Shown piece after piece: positions 26,115 to 34,721 of a stretch of 64,000 bases of DNA. This DNA is from Asticcacaulis sp. AC402 (GTDB taxonomy: Bacteria > Pseudomonadota > Alphaproteobacteria > Caulobacterales > Caulobacteraceae). The DNA lies in the NCBI RefSeq assembly GCF_000495835.1, contig NZ_AWGC01000022.1, positions 1 through 64,000 on the forward strand, read 5' to 3'. Every line of letters starts with the position of its first letter. The stretch's first letter is position 1. The translations under genes and the position numbers were made by a program. The notes under the pieces were generated by a model. It did not search any database. It was not told where the DNA came from and saw only the letters and a program-made list of their open reading frames with translations.

Positions 26115-26447
26115 TCAGGAAAGCCTCTCCGCTGCCAGGGCACGGCGTTTGCCCAACTGACCGGTCAGCCACAGGAAGAACATGTGGTAGTCGCCCATGA
26201 AAGACCACAGCGGATACTTGAATGTCGCCGGCCTGTTATGTTCGACGAAGAAATGCCCGATCCAGGCAAACCCGTATCCGGCCACCAAGCCTGCCAGTAT
26301 CCACACCGGATTGCCGGTCCATACTACAGCTACCAAAGCCGCAATCCCGCATGTCGAACCGATATAGTGCAGGGCGCGGGTCAGCGGTACGCTGTGTTCG
26401 CTCAGATAGAAATCGAAGAAGGCGGAATAGGTGGTGTGTCGGGTCAT
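26115..26447 (-). CDS. Mpo1/DUF962-like membrane protein, copy 2
   Basis: 110 residues, identical to copy 1 at 15169-15501 except at four positions (MTRHTTYSAF at the start and WSFMG for WSLMG). I start at ATG 26447 rather than the GTG five codons earlier, by alignment with copy 1. It follows the acyltransferase gene closely on the same strand, which is probably the ancestral arrangement. Function as for copy 1. Confidence 0.8.
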   Translation of the reverse strand: MTRHTTYSAFFDFYLSEHSVPLTRALHYIGSTCGIAALVAVVWTGNPVWILAGLVAGYGFAWIGHFFVEHNRPATFKYPLWSFMGDYHMFFLWLTGQLGKRRALAAERLS

Positions 26448-26463
26448 AAACCACCCTACCACA

Positions 26464-27612
26464 TCACGGCGCCTTTTTGAACGGCGATGCTTCGTCGCCC
26501 AGAACAGCCATATGTTCCAGCACGGCCTGGCGTTCCTGGCTTAGATAGTCGGCCACCGGAGCCCGCAGACGGGCATCGCGAATATAGTGCGCTGAATAGA
26601 CCGGGTGGGGCAGGTAGCCGCGCGACAGCTTATGCTCGCCCTGGGTGCCGGCTTCGACCCGCTTCAGGCCGCGTGCGATGGCGAAGTCGATCGCCTGGTA
26701 ATAACAGACTTCGAAATGCAGGAAGGGCAGGTCGACATGGCAGCCCCATTGCCGGCCATACAGCACGTCGTCGCCGATGAAATTTACGGCCCCTGCCACT
26801 GGCGTGTCTTCGTCATAGGCAAAGACCAGCAACATCTTGTCGCGCAGCGTCTCCGCCGCCATGGGAAAGAAGTCCCGCGTCAGATAGGGCGTTCCTGTGC
26901 CCCATTTGCGTTCATAGGTGTCGGCGATAAAGGCATAGAGCTGATCGAGGTGGCCCTGGGTAATGTCGTTGCCGGTGATCTGGCGCACATCGACCGCCGC
27001 CTGGACATCGCGGCGTTCGCGCCGGATAACCTTGCGCCGGTTCGCGGACAGCGCCGCCAGAAAATCATCGAACGACCCGTAGCCGGGATTGTCGAACCAG
27101 AATTGCTGATCCTGTCGCTGGAGGAAGCGGTTTTCCCCCAGCATCTCCCATTCTTCGACCGTCGGGAAGGTAACATGCAGCGACGACAGCTCATTGCGAT
27201 CGCACACTGATATCGCCGCCTCGGCAAGCGCCGCGCGCACAGCGGGATCGGGTGACAGAAGCCGCGGCCCTGTCACCGGCGTGAACGGGATCGCGGCCTG
27301 AAGCTTGGGGTAATAGGCGCCTCCGGCCCGCGCGTAGGCCTGCGCCCACGACTGGTCGAAGACATATTCGCCCATCGAATGCGACTTGACGTACAGCGGC
27401 ATGACGCCGACGACGGCATCACCGTCCGACAGCGACAGGTGTGCCGGCTGCCAGCCCGTGCCGGCGCCGACACTGCCGCTGCGTTCCAGGGAATCGAGAT
27501 AGGCGAACGCGGTAAACGGGTTGCCGTCCGGACGCAAAGCGTCCCAAGCGGTCTCGCCGATCTCGGAAATGGCTTCGTGCAAACGAAGCCTTAGCTCACT
27601 TGCCACCGGCAT
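26464..27612 (-). CDS. DUF482/FemAB-like GNAT acyltransferase
   Basis: 382 residues, the usual length for the family often annotated as peptidoglycan biosynthesis or GNAT-fold protein. Motifs include GNPFTAFAYLDSLERSGS at the N-terminus, TPVTGPRLL, SANRRKVIRRER and GRQWGCHVDLPFLHFEVCYYQ. The precise substrate is unknown; the fold suggests transfer of an aminoacyl or acyl group. The ATG overlaps the end of the upstream peptidase by 17 bases, so the two are cotranscribed. Its 3' end is part of the duplicated segment. Confidence 0.82.
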   Translation of the reverse strand: MPVASELRLRLHEAISEIGETAWDALRPDGNPFTAFAYLDSLERSGSVGAGTGWQPAHLSLSDGDAVVGVMPLYVKSHSMGEYVFDQSWAQAYARAGGAYYPKLQAAIPFTPVTGPRLLSPDPAVRAALAEAAISVCDRNELSSLHVTFPTVEEWEMLGENRFLQRQDQQFWFDNPGYGSFDDFLAALSANRRKVIRRERRDVQAAVDVRQITGNDITQGHLDQLYAFIADTYERKWGTGTPYLTRDFFPMAAETLRDKMLLVFAYDEDTPVAGAVNFIGDDVLYGRQWGCHVDLPFLHFEVCYYQAIDFAIARGLKRVEAGTQGEHKLSRGYLPHPVYSAHYIRDARLRAPVADYLSQERQAVLEHMAVLGDEASPFKKAP

Positions 27613-29020
27613 AGATTTTGATCAGCTTGTAGAACAGACGCCGGCCGTCGACGACCGACTGGACCTGGATGCGTTCGTTCAGGCCGTGGGCATTGCCGCC
27701 GTCCGGATCGACGAACATGCCGCGGAAGCCGTAGCTGGGGATGCCGGCGGCCGAGGTGTGGATACTGTCGGTGGCGCCCAGTGTCATGACCGGAATGACG
27801 GGTACGCCGGGATAGATATCGGCGCTGACTTTTTCGATCGGTCCCAGGATTTCCGGTGGCATTTTCGGCGTGGGCGTCGCCGGGCTGCGGTGGCCGTCGG
27901 TCTCGACCTTGACTGTCGGGTCATTGATCGCCGCGATCAGCCCCGCCTGGACGGTTTCGACGGGGACGCCGGGGAAGATGCGGCAATTGACATTGGCCGT
28001 GACCGATTGCGGCAGGGCGTTATGGGCGTGGCCGCCATCGATCAGGGTAGCGACACAGGTGGTGCGCAGGGTGGCGTTCAGGTTAGGTTCGTTGCTTAGC
28101 GTAGCTTCGGCGGCTGCATCTTCGGGATTGGCGACGATGGCGGACATGGCGGCACCGATCTCGCCGCCCTTGAGCTTGGCTGTGCGCGTGAAATAGGCGC
28201 GGTTGGCGTCATTCAGCATCACCGGAAACCGGTAGGCCTGCACCTTCTTCAAGGCATCGGCCATGGCATAGATGGCGTTGTCCGGCCGCGGCCGCGAGCT
28301 GTGGCCGCCGCTGTTGGTCGCCGTCAAAGTAAAGTCCTGATAGACCTTCTGCGCTGCCTCGATGTTCATCGCCACGCGTTTGCCGCTGGCATCCAGTTCG
28401 CCGCTGGCGCCCTCGTTAATGGCGAAGTCGGCGTCGATCCAGTCCTTGCGCTCGTTCGCCAGGTAGCGGGCGCCGTTGAACACGCCTTCAGTCTCTTCAC
28501 CACAGGTCAGGGCGACCTTGATTGACTTTCTCGGCGTGTAGCCCTCCTGCTTGTAGCGGATCAGGGTGTCGACAAAGATGGCCGCCTGGGCCTTGTCATC
28601 GGTCGTGCCGCGTCCATAGAAATAGCCATCTTCCTCGATCAGGGTGTAGGGATCGCGGACCCAGTCCGAGCGCCTGGCCTCGACGACGTCGATATGGGCC
28701 AGCAACAGAATACCCTTGGCGGTCTTGTCCGTGCCGTGCAGCGTCGCCACCAGCAGCCCGTCCTTGGGCGCATCAGCAGGCGCATAAAGATGAAGGTCGG
28801 CGTCGCTGTAGCCGGCGGCCTTCAGGCGCGTTGCCATCCGTTCGGCCGCCAGAGTGCACGAGCCATCGGAATGCTGGGTATTGGTCTCGACCAGTTCTTC
28901 GTAAAGCGCTCGGAAGGCGGGCCAGCCGTCGCCGGATTTGTCGGCGGCAACAGCGGGGGCGGCCAGGGCCGCAGGCGTCAGACACAGGGCGGTGACAAGG
29001 GCGACAAGACTGGTTTTCAT
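27596..29020 (-). CDS. Secreted M20/M25/M40-family metallopeptidase
   Basis: 474 residues with a signal peptide (VALVTALCLTPAALAAPAVA). The di-zinc active-site motifs are ILLLAHIDVV, YGRGTTDDKAQ and TCGEETEG, and a late SIHTSAAGIPSYGF supplies the last ligand. The central dimerisation domain begins near NSGGHSSRPRPDNA. It probably trims peptides or dipeptides in the periplasm. GGAG is six bases before the ATG. First gene of a unit with the acyltransferase and Mpo1-like copy 2. Confidence 0.9.
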   Translation of the reverse strand: MKTSLVALVTALCLTPAALAAPAVAADKSGDGWPAFRALYEELVETNTQHSDGSCTLAAERMATRLKAAGYSDADLHLYAPADAPKDGLLVATLHGTDKTAKGILLLAHIDVVEARRSDWVRDPYTLIEEDGYFYGRGTTDDKAQAAIFVDTLIRYKQEGYTPRKSIKVALTCGEETEGVFNGARYLANERKDWIDADFAINEGASGELDASGKRVAMNIEAAQKVYQDFTLTATNSGGHSSRPRPDNAIYAMADALKKVQAYRFPVMLNDANRAYFTRTAKLKGGEIGAAMSAIVANPEDAAAEATLSNEPNLNATLRTTCVATLIDGGHAHNALPQSVTANVNCRIFPGVPVETVQAGLIAAINDPTVKVETDGHRSPATPTPKMPPEILGPIEKVSADIYPGVPVIPVMTLGATDSIHTSAAGIPSYGFRGMFVDPDGGNAHGLNERIQVQSVVDGRRLFYKLIKIYAGGK

Positions 29021-29105
29021 GGGAGGCTCCGGGTCGGCTCCTGCAACAGGGAAGCATCAACGCTAGCATCCTATTTGCGGGTGCACAATCGTCGCCGTGC
29101 GACCA

Positions 29106-30806
29106 TCAGGCCTTGGATTGAAGGTCGCGTACCATGACGACGATCATCGATACGCCGATCCAGAACAGCAACAGGGCTCCGCTGACGATAAACAGGGACT
29201 TCAATCCGCCGTTCAATCCGAACCAGATCAACGCCATCATGCTGTACCACTTCAGACGGAAGCTCCATTCGCCCAGCATCGGGGCCATCGGCCGATGCAG
29301 CAGGGTCAGCGAGGCAATCAGGGCGACGGCCTGGGCGTGCCACAGCGGATTGGCCCACCCGTTGGCGGGGGAAAAGCCCGCCGTGATGCGGAAGAACAGC
29401 ACCGCAGCCGCGACGGTCAGGCCAAGCACCATCAGACAGGATGCCAGCCGCCATCTGGGCTGCAGCGACAGCCATAGGTCGAACATCGGCCGGCTGCCGT
29501 ACAGGCTGACGACCACGGCCGCCAGCACCGCCAGCGACATCTGGATCGTCGACATCAAGGGCATGGTAAAGGCTGCGATGACGGCAAATCCAACCAGATA
29601 GGTTTCGCCCAGCAGCGAGCGAATTTGCCACAGTTCGCCTGTGCTGGTGTCGGCGCGGCCCGTCGTGCGTACCCAGACGGCGACAAGCAGTGACAGGATA
29701 CCGACAATGACGGCCAGGGCAGGGCTGGCCGGCAGGGCCGCGACCGCCAGTACGGCCAGTATGGCCAGGCCCCAGCCGTAACGCATCCAGGCCGGCGCAC
29801 CGTAAACATGGGACATCTGCCAAAACCTGCGCGGCATCTCGAAGCCGTACAGATTAACCAGTGCCGCCGCCGCAAAGACGGGGGGCAGGCCGAGCAAAAT
29901 GCTGAGCGCGCGCCATTCTTCGGGGAGAAACACCTGGCTCAGGAGCAGCCCAAGCAGGGACAACGGCGACAAAAGCGTCACCCACAGGCCCCAGCCACCG
30001 AGATGCGGTCGGTCGAGAAAGCCGTCCCATTGGGTCACGGCGTCGCTATTCATATCAACTATGGCCGTGGGATGGCTCCACCGCAGGGTGTCCAGAAATG
30101 CCTTGATATGACTGGGCTGGGTCGGCGAGAACAGCCGGCGGGTGAGCGTGATCGGCTTCGGCGGCGCGGTCAGGACGCGGTAGGCGCCACTATGCTCCGA
30201 GGGATGTCTGCGCGTCTCATCTAGGAAGGCGATATCGCGCTGACGTGCCAGAATCTGCTGGATGTCGCGATCATTCTGCTGACGCAGGCTGCGCCCGCCC
30301 CAGTGAAAACGATCGATGGCCGGCCGGATCAGCACGTCGGATTTCGGCGAACGGCTGGCGATCAGCCAGGCCAGCCAGTCCTCGGTCGCGGCGTGAATAT
30401 CGACCATGGCCATCGCGGGCGAGGCGATGACGACATTGTAAGCAGCCAGAACAGAGTCCGGGTCAGGATTAGGCTTGCGCAGGACCGCTTCGAGTTGGCT
30501 TTGCAGGTCGGCATGGATTTGACGCGGATCGGGCTCGGCCGGTTGTGCCGGAGCAGCCGGTTCATCGACCGGCACGGTATCAACCGGATCGACCTCGTCT
30601 TTTCGCGAAGGTATGACCATGGCGAAGCTGGGCGTATCGTCGTCGACTCCGGCCAGGGCCTGTTCATAAGCCGCGCGCAGGACCTTGAACCCATCCGGGT
30701 CGTCTTCCGGATTGGTCTCCTTCAACTTGCGGGCATAGGCACGACGAATGTCTTTCTGATCGCGCGTCCGTTTGATGCCCAGGGTCTGCCAGATCGACCG
30801 ACTCAC
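29106..30806 (-). CDS. J-domain-like multipass membrane protein, partner of HscC
   Basis: 566 residues. The N-terminal ~50 residues resemble a J domain (WQTLGIKRTRDQKDIRRAYA), but the canonical HPD is replaced by NPEDDPDGF, as in E. coli DjlB/DjlC. A long linker is followed by about eight hydrophobic helices in the C-terminal half. It starts with GTG overlapping the TGA of the Hsp70 gene by four bases. Expected role: recruit the HscC-type Hsp70 to the membrane. The degenerate HPD makes classical ATPase stimulation uncertain. Confidence 0.75.
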   Translation of the reverse strand: MSRSIWQTLGIKRTRDQKDIRRAYARKLKETNPEDDPDGFKVLRAAYEQALAGVDDDTPSFAMVIPSRKDEVDPVDTVPVDEPAAPAQPAEPDPRQIHADLQSQLEAVLRKPNPDPDSVLAAYNVVIASPAMAMVDIHAATEDWLAWLIASRSPKSDVLIRPAIDRFHWGGRSLRQQNDRDIQQILARQRDIAFLDETRRHPSEHSGAYRVLTAPPKPITLTRRLFSPTQPSHIKAFLDTLRWSHPTAIVDMNSDAVTQWDGFLDRPHLGGWGLWVTLLSPLSLLGLLLSQVFLPEEWRALSILLGLPPVFAAAALVNLYGFEMPRRFWQMSHVYGAPAWMRYGWGLAILAVLAVAALPASPALAVIVGILSLLVAVWVRTTGRADTSTGELWQIRSLLGETYLVGFAVIAAFTMPLMSTIQMSLAVLAAVVVSLYGSRPMFDLWLSLQPRWRLASCLMVLGLTVAAAVLFFRITAGFSPANGWANPLWHAQAVALIASLTLLHRPMAPMLGEWSFRLKWYSMMALIWFGLNGGLKSLFIVSGALLLFWIGVSMIVVMVRDLQSKA

Positions 30807-32506
30807 AACCAGGTCTCGCCTTCCAGGGAGTCGAGATGGGCGCTCAGTTCGCCGCGGGCCCGTTCGACCAGGCGCGGGTCCTGGCTGTCGAGCACCGCTT
30901 CGAACTGGCTGATCAGGCGTGCGACGTGGTCGCGGACATCGCCGAGGTGGTTTTCATAGGCGCGGTTGGCGCGGGCCAGCAGGGCACGGCTGGCGTCGGT
31001 GTCGCGCGGATGAACCTTCAGCGCCTCCAGGCCCTTGCGCTGCTTTTCCAGGTCGGCGCCCGACGGGCCGTCCTCATCGACAATAACCAGTTGCCTCCGC
31101 TCTCCCGTCATCGGCACGTGAACATCGACCTCCAGCAGCCCGTTGATATCGTAGGTAAAGCGGACCTCGATAAAGACCTCTCCGGCCGGACGCCGCGGCA
31201 CCGGTACGCGCAGCTTGCCCAGGGCGACATTGTCGCTGACATAGCGCGACTCGCCCTGATAGATTTCGATCTCGATCTCCGACTGGGCATCCTGCAGCGT
31301 CGACAGGATCTCGACCCGGCTGACCGGTACGGTCGTGTTGCGTTCGATGATCGGTGAAAACAGGCCCGACCGCACATTGCCTGATGCATCACGTTCGCCC
31401 GTTGCCACCCCCAAGCTGAACGGGCAGACATCGGTGACGGCCACCTCTTTCAAGGCGGCGTCGCGCGCCTTCAGACCGGCCTGGACGGCGGCGCCCAGGG
31501 CCACGGCTTCGTCCGGGTGAACGGTTTGGGACGGAAAGCGGCCGAACATGCGCGTTACCGCCTTGCGCACAACCGGCATGCGTGTCGCGCCGCCGACCAG
31601 GACGATTTCGCCCAGGGACGCCGCGTTGATCTGGCTGTCACGCAGGGAACGCAATACGGGTTCGCGCAGACGCTCGATCAAGGGGGCGGACAGGGCTTCG
31701 AAACTTTCCGTTGTGACGGTGTGGTTGTAGGCCTTGTCGCGCCAGATGAGGTCCATCGTGGCTTCGCCGGCATGGGTGAGGGCACGGCGGGCGCGTTCAG
31801 CGGCGGCGCGCAGCTTTTCGCGAAGGGCGTCCTCTTCGCCGGATTTCAGTTTCCAGTCGTCGCGAAAACGGTAACGCATGTCGTTGACCAGCAAATCGTT
31901 GAAGTCTTCGCCGCCCAGCCTGGCATCGCCGGTCGAGGCGCGAACCTCGATGACGCCTTCGAAGATTTCCAGGATCGAGACGTCAAAGGTGCCGCCGCCG
32001 AGGTCGAAGACCAGGAACTGCGATTCATTGTCGAGCAGATGAATGCCGTAGGCGAGCGCCGCCGCGGTCGGCTCATTCAAAAGGCGTTCGACCTTCAGTC
32101 CGGCCAGTTCCCCGGCCCGGCGCGTCGCCTTGCGCTGCTTGTCATTGAAATAGGCCGGCACAGTGATGACAGCTTCGGTCACCTTTTCGCCGAGCCAGGC
32201 CTCGGCGTCGCGCTTCAGCGACGCCAGGACCAGGGCCGACAGGGCCTCAGGTGAGAACGTCTTGTCGCCCAGCCGGGTTTCGCGTTTGGCGCCCATATAG
32301 CGCTTGAAGGCGGTCGCCGTGAGGTGCGGATGGGTCGATTGGCGTTCGCGCGCCTGCAGGCCGACCAGGACTTCGCCGCTGTCGTCGATCCCGACCGCCG
32401 ATGGCGTCAGATTGTGGCCCAGGCTGTTGGGAATAAGCTCGGCCTTGCCATCGCGAAACACCGCAGCGGCAGAATTGGTCGTGCCCAGGTCGATACCGAT
32501 TATCAC
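30803..32506 (-). CDS. hscC: Hsp70-family chaperone HscC
   Basis: 567 residues. Actin-like ATPase with IGIDLGTTNSAAAVF, VPAYFNDKQRKATRRAGELA, FDLGGGTFDVSILE and VLVGGATRMPVV. The substrate domain has FSPIIERNTTVPVSRVE and FTYDINGLLEVDV. Length and these segments match HscC rather than DnaK (no long lid). I start at GTG 32506, preceded by GGAGGGGG; the TTG at 32560 has no site. Cotranscribed with the J-like membrane protein. Confidence 0.9.
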   Translation of the reverse strand: MIIGIDLGTTNSAAAVFRDGKAELIPNSLGHNLTPSAVGIDDSGEVLVGLQARERQSTHPHLTATAFKRYMGAKRETRLGDKTFSPEALSALVLASLKRDAEAWLGEKVTEAVITVPAYFNDKQRKATRRAGELAGLKVERLLNEPTAAALAYGIHLLDNESQFLVFDLGGGTFDVSILEIFEGVIEVRASTGDARLGGEDFNDLLVNDMRYRFRDDWKLKSGEEDALREKLRAAAERARRALTHAGEATMDLIWRDKAYNHTVTTESFEALSAPLIERLREPVLRSLRDSQINAASLGEIVLVGGATRMPVVRKAVTRMFGRFPSQTVHPDEAVALGAAVQAGLKARDAALKEVAVTDVCPFSLGVATGERDASGNVRSGLFSPIIERNTTVPVSRVEILSTLQDAQSEIEIEIYQGESRYVSDNVALGKLRVPVPRRPAGEVFIEVRFTYDINGLLEVDVHVPMTGERRQLVIVDEDGPSGADLEKQRKGLEALKVHPRDTDASRALLARANRAYENHLGDVRDHVARLISQFEAVLDSQDPRLVERARGELSAHLDSLEGETWL

Positions 32507-32624
32507 TGTCGTTTCCCCCTCCGATATCCGCTGCTTAGCGGAGGTGAGAAAGTCAGGCAAGGATCATGCACGAAAGTTGTGGACTGGTATCGACAATGCT
32601 AGCATCGTCCTGATGGAGGGGACG

Positions 32625-33638
32625 ATGCAGCCATGTCTGAGACTTATTGTTGCGGCTGTTCTGTTCTGCTGGCCGGTCGCGGCACTGGCGGACGGCGCGG
32701 TCTTCGCTGACGAGCGCCTGTGGATTATCCAAGACAAGCAGATATACAGTCTTGCCAAGGGAGAAGCTAGCGGCCGCACGGAAGCGCTAGGTGGTCCAGT
32801 GATCAGCCTGTGCCAAGCAACCGGGCGACTTACGGCCTTAACCGAGGCCCCTGGCCAAACCGGCACTTTAGTGGTGTACCAACGAGGTGAAGGACATTGG
32901 GGGAAGGCGGCCACCCTGGCAGGAGCTGGACCTGAACTGGTGGCGATGCTGTGCGTTGAGAACAGCGTCCTTGTGGTGACGAAACGAAAATTGATTACAG
33001 TAGAGAAAGGGGGGACGCGACAGATCGCGCTTCACGGAAAATTCTCCTACGGACAACAGACCCTTTTGGGCACCCGGAACGACATTTTTATCGGCTATGG
33101 CCGGGGTGAATGGGGCGGCGGGTTACAGGCCATTCGGCGTGAGGATGGCCGTATACGCTCCATCGGGAAAAACGAGTCCGGAGACCTGTGCGGCGGACCT
33201 CTGAACGCGGACTGCGATCCCGTTCTTGGTATAGCTGTCCCGCCGTGGAAGCCCGAGTGCGTGGCGGTAGCCGTGGGACTGCTACATTTGGGGATTCACG
33301 GCCGAATTGTGACCATCTGCGGTGATGCGATCCAGACACTTTATGCCAGGCAATTCGGCGAAAGGTTTGCCAACTTGGCCATTCCGGAATCCGAAGCTTA
33401 TGATACCATTCCATTCTACGACGTCATCGGCGACGGCGACGACCTTTTGGCCCTTGGCATGGACGGGCTCTACCGAATTTCGCCAGATGGCAAGGCAACA
33501 ATCCTTCCCATTCCCGAGTTCGAAAGCATCGATGGGTATCGGATCAGCTTCGAGATACCCGGCGTTGTCCTTATCGCCGGTGACCGGGAACGCGATGACG
33601 CCTATTTTTCCGACGAAATTCAGATGATCCCGCGTTAG
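32625..33638 (+). CDS. Secreted protein of unknown function
   Basis: 337 residues with a signal peptide (LRLIVAAVLFCWPVAALA). The mature part is beta-rich with repeated short strands (LWIIQDKQIYSL, LTALTEAPGQTGTLVVY, DGLYRISPDGKATILPIP), compatible with a beta-propeller. I do not recognise a family. ATG 32625 is favoured by GGAGGGG just before it. Its base composition is less GC-rich than its neighbours. Convergent with ridA, with a 4-base stop overlap, and divergent from hscC. Confidence 0.65.
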   Translation: MQPCLRLIVAAVLFCWPVAALADGAVFADERLWIIQDKQIYSLAKGEASGRTEALGGPVISLCQATGRLTALTEAPGQTGTLVVYQRGEGHWGKAATLAGAGPELVAMLCVENSVLVVTKRKLITVEKGGTRQIALHGKFSYGQQTLLGTRNDIFIGYGRGEWGGGLQAIRREDGRIRSIGKNESGDLCGGPLNADCDPVLGIAVPPWKPECVAVAVGLLHLGIHGRIVTICGDAIQTLYARQFGERFANLAIPESEAYDTIPFYDVIGDGDDLLALGMDGLYRISPDGKATILPIPEFESIDGYRISFEIPGVVLIAGDRERDDAYFSDEIQMIPR

Positions 33639-34102
33639 CGCCGATCCATAACCTCGATCACCGCGTCGATCTCGACCGCGAAACCGAGCGGAATTTTATA
33701 CATGCCCACGGCCGAACGGGCATGGCGGCCGGCATCGCCCAGCACCGCCACCATCAGGTCGGAACAGCCGTTGATGACCTGCGGGATATCGTAAAAGTCC
33801 GGGCCCGCCTGGACGAAACCGTTCAGCTTGATCACGCGCACGATATTGTCCAGATCGCCGGCGGCGGCCTTCATCTGGGCCAGCAGGTTGAGACCGCAGA
33901 TTCGCGCCGCCTCGACGCCCTGGTCGATGCTCAGGTCCACGCCGACGGTGCCTTTAAGCCCGCCCTTGCCGTCGTTCGATACCTGGCCGGAGATATGAAT
34001 CAGGTTTGCGGTGCGCACAAAAGGGACATAGTTGGCGACCGGCGCCGCGGCCACAGGCAGGACGAATCCAAGGGCGGCGAGGTTGATTTCGGCTTTCGAC
34101 AT
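33635..34102 (-). CDS. RidA-family (YjgF/YER057c) protein
   Basis: 155 residues with ISGQVSNDG and GFVQAGPDFYDIPQVINGCS, and a C-terminal RSAVGMYKIPLGFAVEIDAVIEV. Members deaminate reactive enamine/imine intermediates. The Arg of the usual R-[SC]-[AV] active-site stretch is present in HARSAVG. The ATG at 34102 follows GGGGGAC; the earlier ATG at 34156 lacks a site. A second, different RidA is at 62249. Confidence 0.85.
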   Translation of the reverse strand: MSKAEINLAALGFVLPVAAAPVANYVPFVRTANLIHISGQVSNDGKGGLKGTVGVDLSIDQGVEAARICGLNLLAQMKAAAGDLDNIVRVIKLNGFVQAGPDFYDIPQVINGCSDLMVAVLGDAGRHARSAVGMYKIPLGFAVEIDAVIEVMDRR

Positions 34103-34208
34103 GTGAGTCCCCCAATGAGTCTCTAAGGGTTGAACGGAGTCGTCCAACGACTCCATTGCAGTTGCAATTTGGCGCTCTATACCTTGTTTCTTAAGGGTTT
34201 TGAAAGGG

Positions 34209-34232
34209 TATTTTTACCTTCTGTTACCTTTC
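34209..34232 (+). promoter_or_regulatory. Tandem TTACCTT motif upstream of divK
   Basis: TTACCTT occurs twice at 10-base spacing and is followed by CCCTTCACC, a helical-phase arrangement that could bind a regulator. A half CtrA-like box (CTAACCGT) lies nearby at 34251. No full CtrA box is seen in the 247-base gap 34103-34349. Confidence 0.25.
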
Positions 34233-34349
34233 CCTTCACCTCGGCTTAAGACTAACCGTGTAGAACGGGAACAGTAAAAAGCCGGGCCGCCATGAAGCTG
34301 CCGTGTCGGCATGCGTGATGGTTTTTGGGGTTACACAGGTTTACCGCGG

Positions 34350-34718
34350 ATGATCAACAAGAAGGTTCTCATCGTCGAGGACAACGAGCTGAATATGAAA
34401 CTGTTTCATGACCTGCTGGATGCGCAGGGCTATGAAACGTTTCAGACCGGCGAAGGCCTGTCCGCCCTGACCCTGGCGCGTCAGCACCGTCCGGACCTGA
34501 TTCTCATGGACATCCAGCTGCCTGAAATCTCGGGCCTGGAAGTCACCAAGTGGCTGAAGGAAGACGACGAGTTGTCGCACATCCCGGTCGTGGCGGTAAC
34601 GGCCTTTGCCATGAAGGGGGACGAGGAGCGTATTCGCGATGGCGGCTGCGAGGCTTACATTTCCAAGCCGATCTCGGTCACCCATTTCCTTGAAACGGTG
34701 CGCAAGTACCTGGGATAG
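34350..34718 (+). CDS. divK: Cell-cycle response regulator DivK
   Basis: 122-residue stand-alone receiver domain beginning [20 protein letters not shown]. Acidic pocket ED near residue 10, phospho-acceptor D54 in ILMDIQLPE, Thr in VVAVTAFAM and Lys in AYISKPISV. In Caulobacter, DivK is phosphorylated by DivJ and dephosphorylated by PleC and controls CtrA through CckA. The start is set by alignment with Caulobacter DivK, as the upstream in-frame ATG at 34311 adds 13 residues not found there. Four bases separate it from pleD. Confidence 0.95.
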   Translation: MINKKVLIVEDNELNMKLFHDLLDAQGYETFQTGEGLSALTLARQHRPDLILMDIQLPEISGLEVTKWLKEDDELSHIPVVAVTAFAMKGDEERIRDGGCEAYISKPISVTHFLETVRKYLG

Positions 34719-34721
34719 GCC

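Larger units (their letters stand above)
25890..26501. repeat. ~610-bp direct repeat, right copy (island boundary)
   Basis: Second copy of 14944-15553 in the same orientation. Here the acyltransferase gene is complete and ATP12 is only a 3' fragment, the reverse of the left copy. Similarity begins at CTTTCGCG and fades around 26500. Confidence 0.85.
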
